Of a stretch of 64,000 nt of DNA, positions 46,594-54,976 are shown in pieces. The notes under the pieces are model-generated. The model searched no databases. It was not told where the DNA came from and worked only from the letters and a program-made list of their open reading frames with translations. Numbering within the stretch: the stretch's first letter is position 1; every line of letters begins with the position of its first letter. The DNA is taken from NCBI GenBank assembly GCA_025056255.1, contig JANWVT010000005.1, positions 165,408 to 229,407 on the forward strand, given 5' to 3'. Position numbers and translations under genes: made by a program. This stretch comes from Bernardetiaceae bacterium (lineage in GTDB: Bacteria > Bacteroidota > Bacteroidia > Cytophagales > Thermoflexibacteraceae).

Positions 46594-47646
46594 ATGGATA
46601 TCGGAAACCGGATGCAATGGTTGGCAGCTTGTTTGTGGCTATACTGCACTATGGCTGCCTGGACAGTAGCAGCACAAAAAAATGACTCTGCACAAGTGGG
46701 AAAATACTCAGGAAGCTACCGCGCTGGTAAACGACATGGCAGAGGTACTTTTGTTTGGGCAGACGGCAGCAAATATGTAGGCATGTGGCGCAACGACCTC
46801 ATGGACGGACGCGGCACATATACCGCCAAAGATGGTAGCAGTTACGAAGGCAACTGGATACAAGGCAAACGCAGTGGCTATGGCATATATACATGGGCAA
46901 ACGGCGACCGCTACGTAGGCGAATTTCTCAACGACAAACGGCACGGCGAAGGAAAACTGACCACCACCGACGGTGGCTCACATGAAGGCACATGGGCAAA
47001 CGATGAACCTAATGGCTATGGCGTGCGCATTTGGGCGAGTGGAGTGAAATATATGGGCGAATGGAAAATGGGAAAACGACATGGCAGAGGCGTCATGATT
47101 TACCCCGATGGACGAATTGAACAAGGAGACTTTGCCAACGACAATTATATCCCCTGCAAATGCAGCGACTCACTAATTAGTGTACAAACAGCTTTCGAAA
47201 AAGCTGATGCCGTTTTTCATGGCAAAATTACTGGGTTTGTGGACATGGGCGTTAAAAAATACGCCATCTTCGACGTCATCCAACTTTGGAAAGGCTTGGT
47301 GGTGCAAGACCGCAGCATGTACGTAGAAGTTGGCTTTGGCTCGTGCGACTGGCTGTTTTTCAAAGGCGAAGAATACCTAATTTATGCCACAGGCAATTCG
47401 GACTATACCTATAAAACAGGGCTCTGTACCCGCAGCGAACTCATCAGCCGAGCAACCTATGACTTAGAATGGCTTTCCAAATTAGAGTGTAAGAAAAACA
47501 GACCCATAGATGTGCGTGCAGGCAGCTACTCGAGCAACTCAGCGGCATCGGTTTGTGGCTGCGACGGCATGACCTATCGCAATGCAGCAGAGGCACTGCG
47601 CAATGGTATTTCTCAGTGGAAAGCCGGCAGGTGCCAAACCCAGTAG
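46594..47646 (+). CDS. Secreted MORN-repeat protein with NTR/TIMP-like and Kazal-like domains
   Basis: A 350-aa exported protein with a signal peptide ending around VAAQK. Residues about 38-185 hold six MORN repeats of 23 residues (for example YRAGKRHGRGTFVWADGSKY and YVGEFLNDKRHGEG). Residues 188-294 (CKCSDSLISVQTAFEKADAVF, later FGSCDWLFFKGEEYLIYA and LCTRSELISRATYDLEWL) match the NTR/TIMP-like pattern with cysteines at 188, 190, 251 and 278. Residues about 318-348 (VCGCDGMTYRNAAEALRNGI, C347) match a shortened Kazal-type inhibitor. Both C-terminal domain types inhibit proteases in other proteins; whether they do here is unknown. Confidence 0.85.
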   Translation: MDIGNRMQWLAACLWLYCTMAAWTVAAQKNDSAQVGKYSGSYRAGKRHGRGTFVWADGSKYVGMWRNDLMDGRGTYTAKDGSSYEGNWIQGKRSGYGIYTWANGDRYVGEFLNDKRHGEGKLTTTDGGSHEGTWANDEPNGYGVRIWASGVKYMGEWKMGKRHGRGVMIYPDGRIEQGDFANDNYIPCKCSDSLISVQTAFEKADAVFHGKITGFVDMGVKKYAIFDVIQLWKGLVVQDRSMYVEVGFGSCDWLFFKGEEYLIYATGNSDYTYKTGLCTRSELISRATYDLEWLSKLECKKNRPIDVRAGSYSSNSAASVCGCDGMTYRNAAEALRNGISQWKAGRCQTQ

Positions 47647-47694
47647 ACATACGTACAAGTCAAGCCGTCATAGATTAAAATGCTATTTCTATCT

Positions 47695-47728
47695 GCCGTT
47701 GCACGCCGCCGTTGCACGCCGCCGTTGC
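47695..47728. repeat. Tandem 13-bp repeat (2.6 copies)
   Basis: GCCGTTGCACGCC is repeated twice without change and followed by GCCGTTGC. The reverse complement unit (GCAACGGCGGCGT in another phase) recurs at 31689-31701 with one change and at 63939-64000 in a longer array. It lies 49 bp after the MORN gene. Confidence 0.85.
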
Positions 47729-47806
47729 TTATCTCCTCGCGAACAACCCACCTGTGAGCATGCACAACGCAATGGGATTGCTAATATAGCCTGACACCAG
47801 GTTAAC

Positions 47807-47841
47807 AAAAAAGGCTGACACTCTTGAAGAGTATCAGCCTT
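47807..47841 (-). terminator. Terminator of the rpsL-rpsG-fusA-rpsJ operon
   Basis: On the minus strand AAGGCTGATACTC pairs with GAGTGTCAGCCTT (one mismatch) around loop TTCA, followed by a run of six Ts. It sits about 30 bp after the rpsJ stop. Confidence 0.88.
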
Positions 47842-47868
47842 AGACAAACAAGACAAACAAAATTACTA

Positions 47869-48174
47869 TCAAACCTTAATTTCTACATCTACACCACTTG
47901 GAAGCTCGAGTTTCATGAGCGCATCTACTGTTTTGCTGCTGGTAGAGTAGATATCTACCAAGCGCTTATAGGTGCACAGCTGAAACTGTTCGCGAGATTT
48001 CTTATTCACGTGTGGCGAGCGTAGCACGGTAAACTTCTCCTTCTCAGTAGGTAAAGGAATAGGACCGCTAACCACAGCGCCGGTAGCTTTTACAGCTTTC
48101 ACAATTTTTTCTGATGATTTATCCACCAGATTGTGGTCGTAAGACTTGAGTTTTATTCTTATCTTTTGATTCAT
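47869..48174 (-). CDS. rpsJ: 30S ribosomal protein S10
   Basis: A 101-aa ribosomal protein (also NusE, a partner of NusG/NusB in antitermination). Typical features are [23 protein letters not shown], then [31 protein letters not shown] and the C-terminal [10 protein letters not shown]. It is the last gene of the S12-S7-EF-G-S10 operon, 11 bp after fusA. Confidence 0.98.
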   Translation of the reverse strand: MNQKIRIKLKSYDHNLVDKSSEKIVKAVKATGAVVSGPIPLPTEKEKFTVLRSPHVNKKSREQFQLCTYKRLVDIYSTSSKTVDALMKLELPSGVDVEIKV

Positions 48175-48185
48175 AGCTCTGTTGA

Positions 48186-50312
48186 TTAAACGGTTGCACC
48201 TTTGAGTTCAGCAATAATACCTTCGGCTAAGTTTTGTGGTACTTCGGCGTAATGAGAGAAGGTGAGGGTAGCCGATGCACGACCAGAGGAGATAGTGCGC
48301 AGGTCGGTTACATAGCCAAATAATTCAGCTAATGGAACATCTGCTCTAATTACCTGAGCACCGCCTTTGGTATCCATGCCTTTCATCATGCCTCTGCGTC
48401 GGTTCAAGTCGCCTGTAATAGGACCTGTGAACTCATCGGGAGTAACCACTTCTACGCTCATGATGGGTTCGAGCAGGCGCGGTTTACACTTCTTGCCCGC
48501 TTCTTTGAAACCGAGAATAGCAGCCATTTCAAAAGAAAGCGAGTCAGAGTCTACCTCGTGATAAGAACCGTGGAACAAGCGTACCCTCATAGAGTCCACT
48601 GGGAAGCCTGCTAACACACCGTTTTTCATAGCGGTTTCGAAACCTTTTTGCACAGCAGGGATGAACTCTTTCGGAATTACACCACCCACAATTGCATTTT
48701 CAAACAGCAAGCCAGATTGCCCATCGGTACGAGGACCCATTTCAAATACGATGTCAGCAAACTTACCACGACCACCTGTTTGTTTTTTGTACACCTCGCG
48801 GTGCTCTGTGGTGGCTGTGAAGTGTTCTTTGTAAGCCACTTGCGGTGCACCTTGGTTGATTTCTACCTTGAACTCGCGCTTCATGCGGTCAATCACAATC
48901 TCGAGGTGCAACTCGCCCATGCCGCGCAAGATAGTCTGACCGGTTTCTTGGTCGGTGAAAGCTTGCAGCGTAGGGTCTTCTTCCAATAATTTGGAGATTG
49001 CCAACGAGAGCTTATCTTGGTCAGCAGCTTTCTTAGGCTCAATGGCATAACCAATTACTGGCTCGGGGAAGGTCATAGACTCAAGCACCAGTTTATGGTT
49101 CTCGTCAGTGAGTGTATCACCTGTCTTGATGTCTTTGAAACCTATGCCTGCACAAATATCGCCAGCTTCTATTTCGTCAATTGGGTTCTGCTTGTTGGCA
49201 TGCATTTGCACCAAGCGAGAGATGCGCTCTTTGTTGCCAGTACGCGAATTGTACACATAGGAGCCTTTTTCTAAGCGACCTGAATACACGCGCATGAAAC
49301 ACAAGCGACCAACAAAGGGGTCGGTCATGATTTTGAAAGCCAAAGCAGTGAAGGGCTCCTCAATATTAGGTCTGCGCTCTTCTTCTTGTCCAGTATCAGG
49401 ATTGGTTCCTTTTACAGGAGGCAGGTCTAAAGGAGAGGGCAAATAAGCTACTACGGCATCGAGCAGCGCTTGCACCCCTTTGTTTTTGAAAGCAGAGCCA
49501 CAAAGCACTGGTGAAAACGACATATCTATCACTCCGGCTCGAATGGCTGCCATTAGCTCTTCTTTTGTGATAGAGTCGGGGTCGTCAAAGAATTTCTCCA
49601 ACAGCCTGTCGTCATATTCTGCTACTGCCTCAATCAGTTTTTGACGCCATTCAGCTACTTCGTCCTTAATATCATCGGGAATAGGCACAATTTTGTAGGT
49701 TTTTCCCTTATCTTCCTCATTCCAAATGATACCTTGATTGGTAATCAGGTCAACTACTCCTTTGAAAGAGTCTTCTACACCAATCGGCACTTGAAGAGGA
49801 ATAGGGTTAGCGCCCAATTTTTCTTTGATTTCGCGAACGGCTTTGAAGAAATCAGCACCTGCACGGTCCATTTTATTAACAAAACAGATGCGCGGTACTT
49901 TGTATTTGTCAGCCTGACGCCACACGGTTTCCGACTGAGGCTCTACTCCCGATACAGCACAGAACAGAGCAACAGCACCATCTAATACACGCAAAGAACG
50001 CTCCACTTCCACGGTAAAGTCCACGTGCCCGGGAGTATCGATAATATTAATCTGATACGAACGGGTTTCAGGAATAGCCTCACCTTGTACGGTGGGATAG
50101 TTCCAGTTGGTTGTAACGGCTGCCGAAGTAATGGTAATGCCGCGCTCTTGCTCCTGCTCCATCCAGTCGGTAGTAGCAGCACCTTCATGCACCTCACCGA
50201 GCTTGTGGGTTAAACCCGTATAATAAAGGATGCGCTCGGTAGTAGTTGTTTTTCCGGCATCAATATGCGCCATGATGCCTATATTGCGCAGGTATTTAAG
50301 ATCCTTTGCCAC
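48186..50312 (-). CDS. fusA: Translation elongation factor G
   Basis: A 708-aa GTPase that drives translocation on the ribosome. G1 is [19 protein letters not shown], the switch-region G2/G3 motifs are RGITITSAA and [23 protein letters not shown], and G4 is [11 protein letters not shown]. Domains II-V follow with [21 protein letters not shown]. Length and start are standard. It lies between rpsG and rpsJ. Confidence 0.98.
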   Translation of the reverse strand: MAKDLKYLRNIGIMAHIDAGKTTTTERILYYTGLTHKLGEVHEGAATTDWMEQEQERGITITSAAVTTNWNYPTVQGEAIPETRSYQINIIDTPGHVDFTVEVERSLRVLDGAVALFCAVSGVEPQSETVWRQADKYKVPRICFVNKMDRAGADFFKAVREIKEKLGANPIPLQVPIGVEDSFKGVVDLITNQGIIWNEEDKGKTYKIVPIPDDIKDEVAEWRQKLIEAVAEYDDRLLEKFFDDPDSITKEELMAAIRAGVIDMSFSPVLCGSAFKNKGVQALLDAVVAYLPSPLDLPPVKGTNPDTGQEEERRPNIEEPFTALAFKIMTDPFVGRLCFMRVYSGRLEKGSYVYNSRTGNKERISRLVQMHANKQNPIDEIEAGDICAGIGFKDIKTGDTLTDENHKLVLESMTFPEPVIGYAIEPKKAADQDKLSLAISKLLEEDPTLQAFTDQETGQTILRGMGELHLEIVIDRMKREFKVEINQGAPQVAYKEHFTATTEHREVYKKQTGGRGKFADIVFEMGPRTDGQSGLLFENAIVGGVIPKEFIPAVQKGFETAMKNGVLAGFPVDSMRVRLFHGSYHEVDSDSLSFEMAAILGFKEAGKKCKPRLLEPIMSVEVVTPDEFTGPITGDLNRRRGMMKGMDTKGGAQVIRADVPLAELFGYVTDLRTISSGRASATLTFSHYAEVPQNLAEGIIAELKGATV

Positions 50313-50318
50313 GTTACA

Positions 50319-50801
50319 TTAAAATCTAAAGTGTGAAAATGCCTTGTTAGCTTCTGCCATCCGGTGGGTATCGTCTTTCTTTTTAACGGCTGCACCCTCT
50401 CCTTTGGAAGCAGAAATAATTTCGCCGGCTAGGCGGTCAGTCATAGTTTTCTCATTGCGAGCACGTGCATAGCGAATCATCCACTTGATACCCAACGATA
50501 TGCGGCGGTCTGGACGCACCTCTGTGGGTACTTGGAAAGTAGCTCCTCCTACTCGGCGACTGCGCACTTCCACTGAGGGCATCACGTTGTTAAGCGCTTT
50601 GCGCCACACTTCCAATCCATTCACTGGCTCACCGCTTTTACCCAAACGCTGTTCAACCTGCTCCAAAGCACCGTAAAAAATCTTATAAGCCAAAGACTTT
50701 TTACCTCTTTGCATCAGGTTATTAACAAAGCGCGTAACTAGTACATCGCCAAACTTAGGGTCAGGTAGCAAATAACGCTTTTTGGGTTTTGCTTTTCTCA
50801 T
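50319..50801 (-). CDS. rpsG: 30S ribosomal protein S7
   Basis: A 160-aa protein binding the 3' major domain of 16S rRNA. It has the [26 protein letters not shown] start, the [22 protein letters not shown] loop and the C-terminal [14 protein letters not shown]. Length is standard, 6 bp before fusA. Confidence 0.98.
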   Translation of the reverse strand: MRKAKPKKRYLLPDPKFGDVLVTRFVNNLMQRGKKSLAYKIFYGALEQVEQRLGKSGEPVNGLEVWRKALNNVMPSVEVRSRRVGGATFQVPTEVRPDRRISLGIKWMIRYARARNEKTMTDRLAGEIISASKGEGAAVKKKDDTHRMAEANKAFSHFRF

Positions 50802-50816
50802 GTCTTGCTATATTAA

Positions 50817-51233
50817 TTATTTTTTCTTTCCGCCTTTTCCTGCTGGAGCTGCTGCTTGTCCGGGTTTAGGACGCTTAGCACCGTATTTAGAACGGCGTTG
50901 TTTGCGACCATTTACTCCTGCAGTGTCAAGAGCTCCACGTACGATGTGATAACGGACACCCGGCAGGTCTTTTACACGACCGCCGCGAATTAGCACAATA
51001 GAATGTTCTTGCAGGTTATGTCCTTCGCCCGGGATATATGCGATTACTTCAACAGAATTGCTCAGGCGCACTTTGGCAACTTTTCTAAGCGCCGAATTAG
51101 GCTTTTTAGGAGTGGTAGTATACACTTTAGTACACACTCCTCTTTTTTGCGGGCATGAATCGAGGGCAGGCGACTTAGATTTGTAGGTTAACTTTTCCCT
51201 GCCTTTACGCACTAGTTGTTGTATAGTTGGCAT
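50817..51233 (-). CDS. rpsL: 30S ribosomal protein S12
   Basis: A 138-aa decoding-centre protein. The ATG at 51233 ([15 protein letters not shown]) is the family start; an ATG 11 codons upstream gives an unusual extension. Conserved parts are [38 protein letters not shown] and [20 protein letters not shown]. The position equivalent to E. coli Lys42 is Lys (TPKKPNS), so no streptomycin-resistance change is seen. The C-terminal tail is a lysine-, alanine- and glycine-rich extension. Confidence 0.97.
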   Translation of the reverse strand: MPTIQQLVRKGREKLTYKSKSPALDSCPQKRGVCTKVYTTTPKKPNSALRKVAKVRLSNSVEVIAYIPGEGHNLQEHSIVLIRGGRVKDLPGVRYHIVRGALDTAGVNGRKQRRSKYGAKRPKPGQAAAPAGKGGKKK

Positions 51234-51274
51234 TATTTCAAAGAATTGTATGCTCTTGTTTATCAATCGGAACG

Positions 51275-51306
51275 CAAAGTTAGGGGACGGGCATGCTTTT
51301 TACAAG
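51275..51306 (-). promoter_or_regulatory. Promoter of the rpsL operon
   Basis: On the minus strand TAACTTTG (plus 51275-51282) matches TAnnTTTG, with CTTG exactly 20 bp upstream (plus 51303-51306; one mismatch to TTTG). Transcription would start near 51268, 35 bp before the S12 start. Confidence 0.65.
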
Positions 51307-51326
51307 TGAGGTTTCAAAAAAAAATT

Positions 51327-51358
51327 TTTGCAATTTGTATTTAGATGCTATACATTTG
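51327..51358 (+). promoter_or_regulatory. Promoter of tRNA-Pro
   Basis: TTTG (51327-51330), a 20-bp spacer and TACATTTG (51351-51358) form an exact Bacteroidota promoter. Predicted start near 51365, 11 bp before the tRNA. It points towards the integrated element. Confidence 0.75.
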
Positions 51359-51375
51359 CACGCACAAAATACCGA

Positions 51376-51449
51376 CGGGGTGTAGCGCAGTCCGGTAGCG
51401 TATCAGCATGGGGTGCTGGTGGTCGCAGGTTCAAATCCTGTCACCCCGA
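51376..51449 (+). tRNA. tRNA-Pro (anticodon GGG)
   Basis: The 74-nt cloverleaf is complete. Acceptor CGGGGTG pairs with CACCCCG. The D-arm is GCGCAGTCCGGTAGCGT. The anticodon stem TCAGC/GCTGG encloses loop ATGGGGT with anticodon GGG. The T-arm is GCAGG/CCTGT around TTCAAAT, and the discriminator is A. CCA is not encoded. The 3' end is the attachment site of the integrated element, and the gene is left intact. Confidence 0.95.
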
Positions 51450-51455
51450 CAGGTA
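51438..51455 (+). repeat. Left attachment site (attL), 18-bp direct repeat
   Basis: CTGTCACCCCGACAGGTA overlaps the tRNA-Pro 3' end and is identical to 59021-59038. It is the crossover region of the element's tyrosine integrase. Confidence 0.92.
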
Positions 51456-51507
51456 ACATTTGCAAGTGTCTGTAAATCAGATACTTACACAAACAAAAAG
51501 TTCTTTG

Positions 51508-51526
51508 TGTACGGTTTCTTGTACGG
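51508..51526 (+). repeat. Left integrase arm-type site candidates
   Basis: TGTACGG occurs at 51508-51514 and 51520-51526, exactly 12 bp apart, inside the left end of the element. The same pair with the same 12-bp spacing and orientation occurs at the right end (58884-58902). Paired direct repeats flanking both cores are typical of integrase arm-type binding sites. Confidence 0.6.
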
Positions 51527-51544
51527 TTTTAGTCTTGTAACGCA

Positions 51545-51664
51545 GTCAAAGACAGGAAACTTTGACCGGAAAGAAATCTAAAAAACTGGCTTATGGACAG
51601 TTGCGTACCCTTACAATGGTAAGGGGTTTTCCTGACGCAACTTGCTTCATAAGCCTTTTTTATT
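51545..51664 (+). ncRNA. Structured RNA with terminator at the element's left end
   Basis: The first hairpin is GTCAAAG/CTTTGAC (51545-51566). A long three-part hairpin follows (51588-51655): GGCTTATG/CATAAGCC outside, GTTGCGT/ACGCAAC in the middle, CCCTTAC/GTAAGGG at the tip with loop AATG, then TTTTTT. It ends just before the membrane-protein start at 51671. It reads in the direction of the tRNA promoter and probably replaces the tRNA terminator displaced by integration; it may also be a leader/attenuator or a small RNA. Confidence 0.6.
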
Positions 51665-51670
51665 TCTGTT

Positions 51671-52786
51671 ATGTTACCAGAACAAGGCAACAACAACGCC
51701 CCCATCCGACTGGCTGAAAAGTTAGCCAAAACCACCGCCCCCGTTTTCGGTCTGTTTAACCGCAGACAATTTGAGATTGCAGCCGCCCGGCAACTTTCGC
51801 AATCTGATTTTTACACATCGTATCATTCCCTTTTCATCTTTGGGTTGTGCCTGGCATTTGTGGCACAAGCCGCAAGCCTTGTCAGTGAATACGGATACTT
51901 TGAGTCCGTTCTTTCTGTAAAGCTCACAGGGTTACCCCTACTGATTGCCGCGAGCTTTGCCGTTATCCTGTTGGAAGGAGCTAAATACTTTGTGATGAAC
52001 CGCGTATTTGCAGACCTTTTCCGGTTGGCAGGTGTGCGGGTTTCGTATGGTTTGGCAGTAATTGCCTTAGCCCTTAGTGCGCTTTCCGTGTGGGCAAGCA
52101 TACAGGGGGGCGGAAACTTAGCCGTAAATCCGCAGGCAATTACAGATGCTGCAAATCCATATGAACAGGAAATTTCCACCATCCGACAGGAAATTGCCGA
52201 CATCAAACAGCGCAATACATGGAAGGGTAAAACATGGATTTCAGGCGCAGAAAAGAAACTATTGCACCAAAAAGAAGAACAGTTAGCCACTGTCATTGCC
52301 GGCAAAGAGAAAGCCACTAATGAAGCCCAAAGTAAAGAATCTGCCAACATACAAACCTATCAGTATGCTTTCAGTGGCTTTGAATTGCTTTTTGTAATTT
52401 GTACACTTTGGGCGTGGTACTTTCGCCGCCGTGTAGCTGTTGAAGCGGAAAGCCACTATCTGAAAAGAGAAACCACAGGGGGGACAGAACCGGAGCCGTT
52501 ACCCTATGAGACCGCAACACCAAAAGCCACACCCCGCAGCATCGGATTTACTTTCGGCTGGCAAAATCCAAAGAATACGGCTAACGAAAATCGTATTAAC
52601 GAAAATCGTATTAACGAAGGGACAGGCAACGGTACAAGACTTTGTAAACATTGCGGCACTGCTTATCACCACAGACACCACAAGCAATTGTATTGCTCCG
52701 ATTCATGCCGAATAGCCGCGTGGGAATTGCGCACAGGTAAGAAGTTCACACCCAAGACAGGCAAAAAGCAACTTGATTTATTCTAA
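51671..52786 (+). CDS. Four-helix membrane protein with C-terminal zinc-knuckle and QLDLF clamp motif
   Basis: A 371-aa protein of unknown function. Helices lie at about residues 53-71, 86-104, 126-144 and 234-252, with a charged coiled-coil (about 163-225) between the third and fourth. A low-complexity linker contains NENRINENRINEG, encoded by a 15-bp direct repeat at 52582-52611. A Cys cluster C325-x2-C328 ... C342-x3-C346 (LCKHCGTAYHHRHH ... YCSDSCR) looks like a zinc-binding knuckle. The last five residues, QLDLF (367-371), equal the consensus of the bacterial beta sliding-clamp-binding motif QL(S/D)LF. It may link replication to the membrane. No family name recognised. Confidence 0.8.
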   Translation: MLPEQGNNNAPIRLAEKLAKTTAPVFGLFNRRQFEIAAARQLSQSDFYTSYHSLFIFGLCLAFVAQAASLVSEYGYFESVLSVKLTGLPLLIAASFAVILLEGAKYFVMNRVFADLFRLAGVRVSYGLAVIALALSALSVWASIQGGGNLAVNPQAITDAANPYEQEISTIRQEIADIKQRNTWKGKTWISGAEKKLLHQKEEQLATVIAGKEKATNEAQSKESANIQTYQYAFSGFELLFVICTLWAWYFRRRVAVEAESHYLKRETTGGTEPEPLPYETATPKATPRSIGFTFGWQNPKNTANENRINENRINEGTGNGTRLCKHCGTAYHHRHHKQLYCSDSCRIAAWELRTGKKFTPKTGKKQLDLF

Positions 52787-52795
52787 CACTACACA

Positions 52796-52823
52796 TCCGG
52801 CAGAGCAGAGCCGCTTTGCCGGA
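52796..52823 (+). terminator. Hairpin after the membrane-protein gene
   Basis: TCCGGCA pairs with TGCCGGA (7 bp) around a 14-nt loop, 9 bp after the stop. The T-rich tail is poor, so termination is uncertain. Confidence 0.4.
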
Positions 52824-52959
52824 TAACTCTGTTTGCTTCATTCCCTTACACCAATTTTTGACAATTGCAACATCTAAGTGTAAGTAGGTGCATACCCTGT
52901 CCTTTTTTGCTATTTGTCAGGTCTTGACCTTTGCGCATAACTTTTATAACAGATAATCT

Positions 52960-53241
52960 ATGTTTAACGAACTGGAACTCTCATTGAAGAGAATTGAAGA
53001 AATGCTAACAGTAGCTATTAGCATTCTCAGCAACAACCCCGCTTACAACAACGGGAAAACCATGCGCAAAATCCTGTCACGCCGGGAGCTTTGCGATTTA
53101 CTCCAAATCTCAGAATCAAGCCGTGTGAACTATGTAAGGAAGGGGTTAATCCCTGAACACCGCGTAGGGCGTAGGGTATTCTATTTTGAAGACGAGGTAA
53201 TTAAATCAATCCAACGAAAAGACAAAAAAAAGAGCCGCTAA
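52960..53241 (+). CDS. Excisionase-like helix-turn-helix protein
   Basis: A 93-aa protein. After an N-terminal helix (ELELSLKRIEEMLTVAISIL) comes a MerR/HTH_17-type DNA-binding domain (RRELCDLLQISESSRVNYVRKGLIPEHRVGRRVFYFEDEVIKSI). Such proteins in Bacteroidota integrative elements act as excisionases or regulators of the replication genes. The basic tail KDKKKSR may aid DNA contact. A terminator follows. Confidence 0.85.
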   Translation: MFNELELSLKRIEEMLTVAISILSNNPAYNNGKTMRKILSRRELCDLLQISESSRVNYVRKGLIPEHRVGRRVFYFEDEVIKSIQRKDKKKSR

Positions 53242-53268
53242 ACATTAGCGACTCACAACTTTTTCCTT
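53232..53268 (+). terminator. Terminator-like hairpin after the HTH gene
   Basis: GAGCCGCTA pairs with TAGCGACTC (one mismatch) around AACAT, overlapping the HTH gene's stop codon. It is followed by a T-rich stretch after ACAAC. Moderate strength. Confidence 0.5.
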
Positions 53269-53280
53269 CCGCTTCACCGC

Positions 53281-53323
53281 GAAATGACTACCCGAAAAAT
53301 GAAAGAGCAAAGGTAGTCATTTC
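53281..53323. promoter_or_regulatory. 11-bp perfect inverted repeat before the helicase gene
   Basis: GAAATGACTAC (53281-53291) and GTAGTCATTTC (53313-53323) are separated by 21 bp and lie 57 bp before the helicase start. This is a candidate operator for the HTH protein just upstream, or a replication-control site. Confidence 0.5.
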
Positions 53324-53379
53324 AGGTGGTAGGGGCAAAGGACAGACAATTGTTTTTCCACCATTAAAAAATTTAAGTT

Positions 53380-54594
53380 ATGACTACCAAAAAACAATAT
53401 ATCCGCGTAGGTACACAGTACTACGTAATTGCACAAAAGCCCCTTGCATCCGGCGACAGCATCACTAAGCTAATAGCGTGGTCAAAGTCCAATATCAAAG
53501 ACGATGAATCCGATAAAGACATCCTGAAAAAGATTCAGAAATACATTGACTTTGTGTGTATTCCTGGGCATTTGGACTACCAGCAGACAGTAGGAGAGTT
53601 TTACAACCTTTACGAGCCGTTTAACCACAAACCCACCCCCGGCGATTGCAGTACTTCTTTACAGTTTGTACGTCACATCTTTGGCGAACATTACGAGTTA
53701 GGACTTGACTACATGAAGTTATTACTGGAAAAGCCTATTCAGAAACTCCCTGTTCTCTCATTAGTAAGCAGAGACCGCAATACAGGCAAAACAACTTTCC
53801 TAAACTGGCTCAAAGCTATCTATCAGGGCAACATGAGTATTTGCCGTTCAAAAGACTTTGAGAGCCAATTCAACAGCGAGTGGGTATATAAGCGCATTAT
53901 TGCCATAGATGAAACATTCCTTGAAAAGAAAGCCACTACCGAAACACTAAAAACCCTTTCCACCGCCCGCACTATCGTAAGCGAAGCAAAAGGGAAAGAC
54001 CGCGAGCAGGTAGAGTTTCACGGCGTAATTGTTTTGTGTACCAATAATGAAACCGACTTTGTAAAAATTGACGATGAGGAAACCCGCTACTGGGTGCGCA
54101 AAGTCCATAAGATGGAACAAGACGACCCTCACTTTTTGGATAAACTCAAAGACGAAATCCCGGCATTTCTGCACTACCTGACAACATGGAAACTTACGAC
54201 TGAAAAACAGGGGCGTATGTGGTTTACACAAGCGCAAATCTGGACAGATGCACTTGACCGCCTGAAAGCAGAAAGCCGCCACACGCTGGAAAAGGAACTT
54301 GAAATCATCATCAGTGAAAAGTTGCAAGAGTTTGAACTGGAGGAAATTCAGTTTTCGGAAAAAGACCTGATTGAGTTGCTGAAAAACGAATCAAACATCC
54401 GATCACAGCGCAATCAGATTACCAAAGTCTTACGCGAAAAGTGGGGGCTTCAATCCAAGAACAGCACCTATAAACATTATTACTGGATGGACGGGCAAAA
54501 CGGCGAAATTATGTTAGGCAGTCAGACCAAGAAAGGATTTTTCTTTTCTTTCAATCGGTCATTATTCGGAAAGTCCAAAAATCCGACAAGCTAA
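53380..54594 (+). CDS. Superfamily-3-like helicase/primase-associated ATPase (phage P4/DUF5906-like)
   Basis: A 404-aa replication ATPase. Walker A is at about residues 129-139 (LVSRDRNTGKTTF), Walker B at 173-178 (IIAIDE), sensor 1 at 216-223 (VIVLCTNN), and an arginine-finger-like R236 in ETRYWVR. This order and spacing match the helicase domain of P4-type and plasmid primase-helicases. The N-terminal 110 residues have no primase motif, so the primase is supplied by the RepB-type gene. A winged-helix-like C-terminal region (KDLIELLKNESNIRSQRNQITKVLREKWGL) may bind the origin. It unwinds the element's DNA; the exact function is inferred. Confidence 0.85.
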   Translation: MTTKKQYIRVGTQYYVIAQKPLASGDSITKLIAWSKSNIKDDESDKDILKKIQKYIDFVCIPGHLDYQQTVGEFYNLYEPFNHKPTPGDCSTSLQFVRHIFGEHYELGLDYMKLLLEKPIQKLPVLSLVSRDRNTGKTTFLNWLKAIYQGNMSICRSKDFESQFNSEWVYKRIIAIDETFLEKKATTETLKTLSTARTIVSEAKGKDREQVEFHGVIVLCTNNETDFVKIDDEETRYWVRKVHKMEQDDPHFLDKLKDEIPAFLHYLTTWKLTTEKQGRMWFTQAQIWTDALDRLKAESRHTLEKELEIIISEKLQEFELEEIQFSEKDLIELLKNESNIRSQRNQITKVLREKWGLQSKNSTYKHYYWMDGQNGEIMLGSQTKKGFFFSFNRSLFGKSKNPTS

Positions 54595-54703
54595 AAACAA
54601 TAATACTCTGCATGCAGAATATTATTTTTTGAAAAACCTCAAATCTTACTTGATAATAAGGTTAAATATTAACTTAAAACACTGATTTACAGTATTTTAT
54701 ATT

Positions 54704-54890
54704 GTCAATTAAGTATCAATTATCTATCAATTAAGAATCAATCAAGAATCAATCAAGAATTTAAGATTGACAATTTAGAATCAAGCCTAATTTGAGATTG
54801 ACAGATGATTGATTTTAATTGACTTCAAGATTGACAGTTAAAATATTCATTATCAGTTAGTTATATCAATTGTCAAGCAAGTCAAGCAAG
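54704..54890. other. Iteron-rich AT-rich region, candidate replication origin
   Basis: Five 11-bp units run head to tail at 54705-54759: TCAATTAAGTA, TCAATTATCTA, TCAATTAAGAA, TCAATCAAGAA, TCAATCAAGAA. Inverted AGATTGAC/AATTGAC copies follow at 54764-54771, 54795-54802, 54816-54823 and 54828-54835. A 9-bp tandem TCAAGCAAG is at 54873-54890. The 382-bp stretch between helicase and primase genes has no ORF. Iterons between rep genes are the usual plan of plasmid origins. Confidence 0.75.
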
Positions 54891-54976
54891 ATTTTAAATC
54901 CTTAGAATTTTCTTATGTGCCTTACTTTCTTTCCAAAGTACAATTATAAACCACAGGGGGGAACCCTTGTAAAGTC

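Noticed and set aside
54704..54760. Regular short repeats that might be a CRISPR array
   Set aside because: Units are 11 bp, contiguous and without spacers, and no cas gene is nearby; iterons explain them better.
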